33,102 nucleotides of DNA from Verrucomicrobiota bacterium (lineage in GTDB: Bacteria > Verrucomicrobiota > Lentisphaeria > JABSQK01 > JAJFLO01). Location: NCBI GenBank assembly GCA_021772615.1, contig JAJFLQ010000095.1, forward strand, positions 1 through 33,102. The letters are read 5' to 3'. The notes below the pieces were generated by a model, which made no database searches, was not told the DNA's origin, and saw only the letters and a list, made by a program, of their open reading frames with translations. Of this stretch, positions 17,591 through 27,500 are shown piece after piece. Each line of letters opens with the position of its first letter. Position 1 is the first letter of the stretch. The position numbers and the translations under genes are program-made.

Positions 17591-17856
17591 TTCGGTGTGT
17601 TCGGTATGAAGCTGCTGTCCCGGCTTGTGCGGTCGTCGTGGTGCAGCCGAGTCAGGTCGGCGTCGCAATGTCCGGTGTAAATCAACACATTGCCGATCTC
17701 AACGACTGCGTGCTCGTCCGGAAGCGGTGTGATGACGATGGTGTTATCTACTTCTTCGACGCTGAGATTAGTCGAAGCGGAGATACCCAGATGTTTACGG
17801 ATCTTGCTTGGGATAACGAGTCGTCCGAAATCGTCGAGTGTGGTCGTCATAATCAT
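17587..17856 (-). CDS. SpoVT/AbrB-type antitoxin
   Basis: 89 residues. 'TTTLDDFGRLVIPSKIRKHL' is the swapped-hairpin AbrB DNA-binding motif, followed by 'VEEVDNTIVITPLP', the usual second half of the fold. The C-terminal tail is the likely toxin-binding part. Start candidates are ATG 17856 and ATG 17850, two codons apart; the first is given, but no strong ribosome binding site distinguishes them. It overlaps the toxin by four bases. Such antitoxins repress their own operon. Confidence 0.83.
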   Translation of the reverse strand: MIMTTTLDDFGRLVIPSKIRKHLGISASTNLSVEEVDNTIVITPLPDEHAVVEIGNVLIYTGHCDADLTRLHHDDRTSRDSSFIPNTPK

Positions 17857-17947
17857 ACGATCTTTATTTGGCAATTTAATTGAGAAATTGCCAAATTTCA
17901 AGCGGTAACACGCAGAGTCGCAGAGAAAAGATAGGAAAAGACAACCA

Positions 17948-18243
17948 TCACCGCCACCGCATGCGGTGGCGGTGAACGCCAACGAAAAGCGAAGAATGCA
18001 CGGCGACCGGAATTCACGAAACAGTTGGAGTTCACAGTCCCGCATGCGGGACTGTGGCAGTTCTCGCGAGACACAACGGAACGGAAAAAACCATAGCCAA
18101 CGAAAAGCGCAAGGATCGAACGAGGAGGAACACTCAAAGAGTCACAGCGGACCATGTCGATCATTTTGGTGAAGGGACGCAGTCCTCTGCGTCCGAAACA
18201 CGGCGTAACGTACGGTCACAGGGGACTGCGACCCTCCAAAAAG
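17948..18243. repeat. Composite dispersed repeat, copy 3, with two perfect GCATGC-centred palindromes
   Basis: Contains a 28-bp perfect palindrome at 17948-17975 (left half TCACCGCCACCGCA) and a 24-bp perfect palindrome at 18033-18056 (left half CACAGTCCCGCA), both centred on GCATGC. These are followed by 'CGCGAGACACAACGGAACGG', 'AACGAAAAGCGCAAGGAT', 'GTCACAGCGGACCATGTC' and a family C element at 18171-18243. It lies upstream of the AbrB/VapC operon and could affect its transcription. Confidence 0.8.
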
Positions 18244-18480
18244 CAACACGGAAAAGCGTGCGGTCGTCGAGGCCACCGACCCTCCAAAAAGATTGTCAGA
18301 GTGCAACCGGTGATTGGACTTTTTAGTTGCATAGCCATCTTGGCTGTGTAAACGCAGTTGCTGGAGGGACGCAGTCCTCTGCGTCCGGAACACGGCGTTA
18401 CGTGCGGTCGCTGAGGCCATCGACCCTCCAAAAAGAAACAAGACAGGGCGTGCGGTCGCTGAGGCCATCGACCCTCCACG
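18244..18480. repeat. Family C elements and half-elements
   Basis: A half-element ending CCGACCCTCC-AAAAAG lies at about 18258-18291, a full element at 18363-18435 (GGAGGG, hairpin GGACGCAG-TCCT-CTGCGTCC, ending CCCTCC-AAAAAG) and another half-element at 18448-18477. The short hairpin CATAGCCAT-CTTGGCTGTG is at about 18330-18349. Full elements are about 73 bp with GGAGGG/CCCTCC ends, like a MITE. Confidence 0.75.
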
Positions 18481-18528
18481 AACCATTGCGCGAGGAAAAC
18501 TCGCTGTTCAAGCATGCTCAAACTAAGA

Positions 18529-18556
18529 TTGACGATGTCTTAGCGAATTAGATAAA
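18529..18556 (+). promoter_or_regulatory. Candidate promoter of the second giant gene
   Basis: TTGACG (18529-18534) and GATAAA (18551-18556) are 16 bp apart, just upstream of the ribosome binding site. The -35 is good and the -10 is weak. It is the only reasonable sigma70-like match in the short repeat-free stretch between the last family C half-element and the gene. Confidence 0.3.
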
Positions 18557-18562
18557 AAAAAC

Positions 18563-18569
18563 AGGGAGG
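18563..18569 (+). promoter_or_regulatory. Ribosome binding site deciding the GTG start of the second giant gene
   Basis: AGGGAGG ends four bases before GTG 18574. That GTG opens the frame that stays open to the window end and begins a textbook signal peptide. The nearby ATG at 18594 is in another frame. Confidence 0.7.
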
Positions 18570-18573
18570 TCTT

Positions 18574-21500
18574 GTGGGCAGGAGAAAAATAAGATGGCAA
18601 TTCGTTGCCGCCTTAACGGCGGTAACGTTACAGATCGTGCCCGTGTTGACCGCGCAGGTCGCGATATCCACCGACGTTGCCGGTCCGGCGGGCTTCGAGG
18701 CCGCCAGCGGCGACAGCTCCGTCAAGCTCATCAGCACCATCGGCGAGCACGCCGCCGGCGTCGTCGCCAATTCCACCACCAACCGTTCCGGCTTCTGGTA
18801 CACGGTAAACTCCGCTTCCAGCGCTCCGCTAACCGCGTCGGGCGACCTGGAAGCTCACATACATGATATAATCGCCGCGATGCCGGAAGAAGACGGTGAT
18901 GATTTCGTACAGCCAACGTCGCAACAACTCACGGACTGGGGCTTGCTCATCGAAGATATCGTTGCAGACGATTTGACGAGCGCGAGTACAAGAGCCGCTG
19001 CCCTCAATTACACGGTTACCGAATTCACCGACATCGTCACGGATCGCACCTATGTCGTTCTCGAAGAGAAGTCGCCACAGTCGAACTACTGGGGCACATA
19101 CGTGTTCAACCCGAACGCCTGCCGTAACAACCTCGTGATTCAAGCCCCGCATCCGCAAAATGATTTCAACACCGGGAAGCAGGGGATCTACTGCTTTCTT
19201 GAGGTTGAGGCGCGCGCCTTCTTTCTAAGCGGTACGCACCGTTGTAATTCCACGACTGAATCGGCATGCTCCGGCACCACAAGCGCCTGCGGCAGTTCCG
19301 GACCGTTCAGGATATCGGACATGGCGCATAACGACATGACCGCCTTCCAAAAGACCACTGAGGTCTTGTTCAATGAAATATCCGATTCCGTATTCATTCA
19401 ACTGCACGGATTTACCAAACTCGTTACCGATCCGTATCTGATATTAAGCAACGGCACAGACATCGTGCCGTCCATCGACTATATCGCCACGCTCAGCGAC
19501 GAGCTGATCGAGATCGATCCGGTCCTGACATCTGAAATTCCGCATATCAACACCGACTGGGACCGTTTGCGTGGTTTCACCAACACGCAGGGGCGGCTCA
19601 TCAACGGCAGTGTGGATCCGTGCTCCGCGAGTGCGACCGCAACCACGGGACGATTCATCCATGCTGAGCAGGAGAAAGTGCGGATGCGCAGCGACGTCGG
19701 CGGATGGGACAAGATGGCGCGGGCGCTTGCCGAAACCTTTCCTGGATTATGTCCGATTGATTCGCCGCTTGACCAGGAGCTGAATAATCCGTTTCGACCC
19801 GGTGATTTGCCGGACGGGTTGATCGGCTACTGGAAGCTCGACGAGGATTCCGGCGACCGGATGGACAGCTCGGGTAACGGCAATCATCTCACCGATAATA
19901 ATTCCGTTGGCAGCGTTGGTGCGGATTATTGGGGCACCGGCGAAAACTCGGCTGATTTCGAGGCGGATAACAGTGAGTTTCTCTCGATTATCGATGCATC
20001 TCAAACGGCACTTGATCTTACTAGTAGTTATACAATCGCCGGTTGGCTGAAATTCGAAAGTGTCGGTCAACAACCCATTTATTCAAAATGGAATGATATT
20101 TTGGGATTATACTTTGAATTATCGACATCTTCCAATTTTACCCTTTATCATGAAGCAGGCGACGCAACTGCTAATTTTGCAGTACCTACAATATTGTCGG
20201 GCCGATGGTATCATCTAGCACTTGCGTACGACGCCGTTGCTGATGTCGCCGCCTTGTATTTGGATGGGAACTTAGCAAAGCGAGTCCCGGTAACAACCGA
20301 TCCCTCGGCGAATTCTGAAAGTGTTTTGTTGGGAGCCTCAAATGTCAATAATTTTGATGGATTGATGAAGGACGTGGCGATTTGGAATACACCCCTGACA
20401 CCCAGCCAGGTAAAATCTTTGGCAATGGGGGTGGATTTGGCAACTCTGGCCTATCGACCTGATGATGTATCGACACAGCCGACTACATGGTGGAAACTAA
20501 ATGAAATTCGAAATATCGTCGGTGTCACTATCGCGGATTCCATAGGAAACAATGATCTACTTGATCAAAATTTTCGTTCTGGACACGGATTTTTAGAAGG
20601 AGTCGGTGTCAGAATTGATGGCAGAGGCCATGATTTTTTGAAGATTACTGATGATGATCAATCGAATCTAGATATTACTTCTACCTATTCGGCATGTTTC
20701 TGGATTAACTTAGAGTTAATAAACCTTCATAACACATTGTTCAGTAAAGGTTCGCCATCCGTAAATCATGGCTATTTGCTTCGTTACACATCTTCGAATG
20801 GAGGTCAATTGGAATTGTTTCACGGTCTGATAGCTGCTGAGGTAACATTCGGATTATCTGCATCCAATTGGTATCATGTAGCTGTTGTTTTCGATGATTC
20901 GGCAAATACTGTGAAGTTTTATGTCGATGGCAAACTAGTCGGAACAACGACAAGCGTCACGACTAATCCAGTCGATACTACAGCTGACTTTCGAATAGGT
21001 GTTGATTTCGTCGGATCTGATGCATTTGTCGGTCTTATGTCCGATTTCGCCATTTGGAACGGTTACGCGTTATCAGATTCTGAGATCGCGTCCCTTGCGG
21101 CCGGCCTTCCACTGCAACGCTCGGGCATCGTTTCTTATTGGCCATTAGACGAGGAAAGTGGGACTCGCTTTGACGCATTCGGCTCCAACGATCTGGCGGA
21201 CAATAATTCAGTCGGACAGGCCGCGGGAGTCGTCGGTAACGCAGCCGATTTCGAGAGCACCAGCTCGCAATACCTCAGTATAGGGAACGGGTTCCAGTCG
21301 GGCTTGGACATCACCCAGGACCTGTCGATAGCGGGTTGGGTGCGTCCCGAGTCCACGGGCAGCATACAGGTATTTGTCTCCCGGGGGATTCTGAGTACGG
21401 GTTATCAACTCTCGTATCGCGCGAGCGACATGGTTCAATTCGGTACTGGGCCAGGGGTAGGGACTTCGACCTCAACCGTTACGGTCGGCGAATGGTCCTT

Positions 21501-24500
21501 CATAAGCGGGGTTTGGAGCCAGGCTGAGCGGAACGTGTTTTTTGACGGTGTGTTGGAGCAGACAGGGGCAGGCTCGGACCCGTCTTCGAATACCGGCTCC
21601 TTCACCGTGGGTGCCAATGATACGCCGGGTGAATTCACCGATGGCCTCGTCGACGAAGTCATTGTTGCAGAACGCTGGTTCAGAGACGAAGAGATCAAGT
21701 CGCTCTACATCAAGGGCCTGAACGGCAAGGCCACAACCAATTCGGAACTTGATGGCACACCGAATCCCGGCACGGTTGCGTTCATCCAGAAGATAAGCGA
21801 CACGGAGGGAAATTTTTCGGGCGTCCTTGCGGATGTTGATTTTTTCGGCAGCGGCATTGCGCCAATCGGCGATCTGGACAATGACGGAATTACAGACATT
21901 GCGGTCGGGGCACTTTTCGACGATGATGGTGGCGGCGACAATCGCGGCGCGGTCTGGATCCTGTTTATGAACGCGGACGGCACGGTTCGGGCTGAACAGA
22001 AGGTCAGCGATACCGCCGGTAACTTCACTGGAACGCTGAGCAATGACGCCTACTTCGGGGTTTCCGCGGCGGCCCTTGGCGATCTGGACGGTGACGGTGT
22101 CGAGGACATGGCAGTTGGCGCTCGCGGGCAGAACACCGTGTGGATCCTCTTTATGAATCCCGATGGCACCGTGAAGGATCATCAGGCGATATCCGCTTCA
22201 GAAGGAGGATTTGCCGGCCCTATTTCTTCTGGGGATGGTTTCGGCAATGCTGTCAACGCGATCGACGATTTGAATGCGGACGGCGTCGTGGACCTCGCAG
22301 TCGGCGCATTTATTACAGATGCCGGTGGCGTAGATGCCGGTGCGGTCTGGATCCTGTTCCTCAATCGCGACGGCACGGTGTCGGGGAGTCAGAAGATTGC
22401 TGCGGGGACAGGTGGTTTTTCGGGCACACTCGAGGCCGGCGATTTCTTCGGTGGTTCGGTGACGCTGCTTGGCGATCTGAATCTGGACAGTATAGCCGAT
22501 ATTGCCGTCGGTGCGGTTGGCGATGACGACGGGACCGGTGAGCCAGGTGCGGTCTGGATTCTCTTTCTCAATGATAACGGCACGGTTGGTTCACACCAGA
22601 AAATTTCGGCGCAGGACAGCGCGTTCAGTCAGGAGCTGGAAGATTTGGATCGGTTCGGCGTTGCGCTAAGTGCGGTCGGCGATGTCGACGGTGACGGCAT
22701 CACTGATTTACTGGTCGGGGCGTCGCGGGACGATGACGGCGGCAACGATCGCGGTGCGGTTTGGCTGGTTTTCCTGAATACCGACGGGTCCGTGAAAGGG
22801 ACCCAGAAGGTAAGTGAGGATCTGGGTAGTTTCGCAGGCAACCTGGATGATGACGATTTGTTCGGCGATGACATTGCATTTCTCGGCGACCTTAACGGTG
22901 ATTTGATACCGGAAATAGCGGTTGGCGCCACTGCGGACGACGATGGCGGTTCCGATCAGAACGCCGACCGTGGCGCGGTGTACATCGTCAGTCTTCATGG
23001 CGAGCCTCTCGCATCCGTCGGCGGCTTCGTCTGGTTCGACCGGAACGAAGATGGGATTCAGGATCCCGGCGAGCCGGGTATACCCGGGATCACGGTGAAC
23101 CTCTATCAGCCGGGCCTCAACGGCGCCATCGGTGGAGGGGACGACTACCTGGTAAAATCCGTCGCCACAAGTGTCGACGGCTCTTATTCATTCACGGACG
23201 TGAATGCGGGTGACTACTTCATCGAATTCGAAGAAAAAGAAGGCGTCAACTTGAGTCCGTCACTTCAGGGTGGTAACGACGCTTTGGATTCCGATCCCGA
23301 TCCCGGTTCTGGAAGAACCGCATTATTTTCTTTGGCTTCCGGAGAAGCCAAAGAAAATATCGATGCCGGCTTTCAGGTTTATCCGGGGACGTTGCTGCGG
23401 CACGTGCGGATCGATGAACTCGAGATGACCTCAGCCGATTTCGGGGTGTCCGTGGAGTCGCTTGGTGACCTCGACGGCGACGGGATCGGTGATATCGCTG
23501 TTGGCGATCATGTGGCACCGGAAGGGGGGAGTTTCCGAGGAGCGGTTTGGATATTATTCCTGAACGCCGACGGAACTGTGAAGGTATCGCAAAAGATATC
23601 CGTGAATGCCGGCGCACCCGGAGGCGGTGGCTTTACTACCGATATCGTCGACGATGACGATTTCGGGGACGGATTGGCGAATCTCGGCGATCTGGATGGC
23701 GACGGCGTCGTCGATCTTGCAGTGGGCGCGGTGGGCGTCAATGATGGCGGCAGCGGAGATGCGGATCGCGGCGCGGTTTGGATTCTCTTCCTAAATACGG
23801 ATGGTACGGTAAAAAAATCTCAGAAGATTTCCGACACGCAAGGCGAGTTTACAGGGGGCCTCTCTAATGGCGATTTCTGGGGTAATTCTATCGATACGCT
23901 GGGCGACCTGGACGGTGACGGCATTCCCGAAATTGCAGTGGGATCCATTCGCGCCGACAACGGCGGCACGGATCGCGGCGAGGTGTGGATTCTGTTCCTG
24001 AACGCGGACGGCACCGTCAAGACACACCAGAGAATCACCCAGGGAGTTGGCGGCTTTACCGGCGTCCTCAATGATAGTGATTTTTTTGGCATCTCCGTGG
24101 CAACATTGGCGGATTACGATCAGGACGGCATCGCTGAACTGGGCGTTGGGTCCCTTCAAGATGACGATGGCGGCACGGACCGCGGCGCACTATGGATTTT
24201 ATTTCTCAATGTCGACGGTACCGTGCGGACTCATCAAAAGTTGTCGTCCACCAGCGGCGCACCGGGTGGCGGCGGTTTCACCAACGAGCTTCAGGACGGC
24301 ATGCGGTTCGGCAAAGCGGTTTCCGCCGTCCGCGATCTGGACGGTGACGGCATCGTCGATATCGCGGTTTCCTCCACGGACGACATCGCTCATTCGGGTT
24401 CGTTCCATGGCGCAGTGTGGATCCTTTTGATGAACGCTGATGCGACGGTGAAGAGTTATCATCGGATCAGCGACACCGAAGGCAATTTGACGGAAACGTT

Positions 24501-27500
24501 TAATACCCAGGACCAGTTCGGGCAAGGCCTCGCCTACCTCGGCGATTACAATAACACTGGCTTCGCCCACATCGCGGTCAGTACCTCGCACAAAGATGCG
24601 GTCTGGATCATGACGCTGGGATCCGAAGCGTTTTCTTCGATCTCTGGCTTCGTTTGGAACGACACCGATGCGGATGGAGTGCATGATGCCGGCGAAATCG
24701 GTATCGAAGACTATCCGGTGCATCTGTACCAGGTCGGCGCTGATGGCATAATCGGCGGCGGCGACGATTTTCTGGTAGAATCTGTTCTCACCGATGCCGA
24801 CGGCACTTATTCTTTCGCGGACGTGAATGGTGGAGATTATTACGTACAGATCCCGGATGACATTGGTTTTGATATCGGACCGCAGGACCAGGGCGGCGAT
24901 GACATGATCGACTCGGATATCGACCCAAGTTCTGCAGGGACTTCTCTATTTTCTTTGGCTTCCGGGGAAGCCAAAGAAAATATTGACGCGGGGCTCCAGT
25001 TAGGCACGGGCACCGTGCTGGCATTCCAGAAGATCAGCGATCTTGAAGGCGGTCTCGCGGCGCTGCTGGGTGATGGAGATTTGTTTGGATCCGCAGCCGC
25101 CGGCATCGGTGATCTCGACGGCGACGGTGTCGACGACATGGTCGTCGGTGCGAGCACGGCCGACCTGGGCGGGCAGGATCGGGGCAGTGCCTGGGTTCTT
25201 TTTCTGAATCCCGACGGCACGGTGAAAGCCGAGCAGGAGATCAGTTCGAACACCACGGCGTTCGGCAGCGGCGGACTGCAGGACGACGATTTTTTTGGTC
25301 GCGCGGTGACGCCTGTCGGCGATCTGGACGGCGACGGCGTTGTTGATATCGCTGTCGGCGCGGTCGGCGACGACGATGGCGCGGATCATGCCGGTGCGGT
25401 CTGGATTCTGTTTCTGAATGCAGACGGGACCGTAAAAGCCGATCAGAAGATTTCGGCCTCGCACGGCGGCTTCGGCGGCATGCTGGACGCCGAGGATTTC
25501 TTCGGCGAAGCGGTACACGAGATCGGAGATCTTGATGCCGATGGTATTCCGGACATGGCCGTTGGCGCCAACCATGACGATGACGACAACGACGGCGAGG
25601 GGCAGGGAGCGAGTACGAACAATGGTGCGGTCTGGGTGCTGTTCCTGAATGCGGACGGTACAGTGAAGGCGCATCAAAAAATCAGCGAAGAATCCGGCGG
25701 CTTTGCCGGACACCTCACGCCGCAGGATGACTTCGGGCAGTCGATCACCGCGTTGGGCGATCTTGACGGGGATGGTGTGACGGATCTCGCTGTTGGTGCG
25801 CGCAGCAACGAGGATGTCGGCTCCAAGCGCGGTGCGGTGTGGGTGCTGTTTCTCAATGCCGACGGCACGGTGAAGGCACACCAGAAGATCAGTGAAACGG
25901 CCGGCAACTTCACAGGTGTCCTTACGGATCTGGATATCTTCGGCAAGTCCCTGGAGTCTCCCGGTGACGTGAACGGCGACGGCATCAGCGATCTGTTGGT
26001 CGGTGCGTTCGGCGACGACGATGGTGGTCAGAACAAAGGGGCAGTGTGGTTACTGTTTCTGAATACAGATGGAACCGTCGCGTCACACCAACGTATTAGC
26101 GATACGCACGGTAATTTCGGCGGCGACCTCGATGACAGTGATCGTTTCGGCACGGCGGTCAGTTTTCTCGGTGACTTAAATGGTGACGGTACGGTCGAGG
26201 TGGCGATCGGCGCCCGGGAGGACGACGACGCTGACTCTGACAAGAACGGTGACGACGACGGCGACGGCGTCGACCGCGGGGCGGTTTACGTGGTGAGCCT
26301 GAACGGCGAGCCGCTCGCCTCAGTTTCGGGATTCGTTTGGAACGACACAGACGCCGACGGATTACAGGATGTTGGGGAGGCCGGAGTTCAGAATGTCGTT
26401 GTTAATCTCTATCAGGTCGGCGTGGACGGGATCGTCGGGACGGGCGATGATTACCTTGTAAAATCCGTCGGCACAAGTGTCGACGGCTTTTATTCATTCA
26501 CACATGTGAATGTTGGGAGTTACTTTATCGAGCTTAGTGTACCCGCGACTCAGACGCTGTCAGCACAGGACGTCTTGAATGACGACACGGTCGACTCCGA
26601 TTTCGACCCAAGTTCTGCAAGAACTTCTCTATTTTCTTTGGCTTCCGGAGAAGCCAAAGAAAATATAGACGCCGGTCTGAGCGCCGCTCCTCCAGTCGTC
26701 GCTTATGTTGATGCGGATGCGATGGGGGATGACGAAGGAACGTCATGGGAGGACGCCTACACGAATCTGCAGGATGCGTTGGCGAACGCGGTCGCCAACG
26801 GGACCGAGGAAATCTGGGTAAAGCAAGGGACGTATTTTACCACAGAGGCCACAGAGATCACAGAGGTTGTGAGGCAGATAAGCTTTGTAGTACCTGACGG
26901 TGTTTCCGTCTACGGAGGTTTTTCCGGGACCGAGACGTCAAGAGGGCAGAGGGACTGGAAAAACAATGAGACGATTCTCAGCGGGGATATCGGCACGCCG
27001 GCTGACAATTCGGACAACTCTTACCACGTAGTGGTCATTATCGGTGTTGGAACAACAACGATATTAGATGGGGTTATCATTCGTGACGGTAACGCCGACG
27101 GCTCGAGCCCGGACGATATTGGCGGGGGTATTCATATCTCCGGCGGCGCGCAGCCGGAGATTCGCAACTGCGTGATCCGCGACAACGGGGCAGGGGGTGG
27201 CGCGGGTGTGTACAACGATTCGTCGGCGCCGGTGTTTGAGGCCTGTGTATTGTTGGATAACATCGCTTCGGCCAACGGCGGCGGGATGTTTAACACCGGC
27301 GGCGGGGCAACACCGGTACTGAACAACTGCCTGGTTATCGGGAACGACGCGGCCGCCAACGGCGGTGGGCTCTACAACTTCGCAGGGGCCGTCCCGGTCC
27401 TGACGCACTGTACGCTCATCGACAACAGCGCCGGCGCCAGCGGTGGCGGTGGCATTTACGGTATCTTCGGGAGCGCATCGGCATCCGTCATGAACAGTAT

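Noticed and set aside
18594..18866. ATG-initiated 90-codon frame near the start of the second giant gene
   Set aside because: It is in a different frame from the signal peptide and the 4843-codon open frame; the GTG at 18574 has the ribosome binding site.
23324..23359. Large palindromes as intrinsic terminators
   Set aside because: They lie in the middle of an uninterrupted reading frame, recur four times, and lack a following U-run of normal length; early termination would abolish the rest of the protein. Partial attenuation cannot be excluded.
25000..25881. Minus-strand open frame of 293 codons
   Set aside because: Antisense to FG-GAP repeats; it exists because the repeated 'GDLDGDG' codons avoid stops on the other strand. 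Similar shadows occur across 21.4-26.2 kb.
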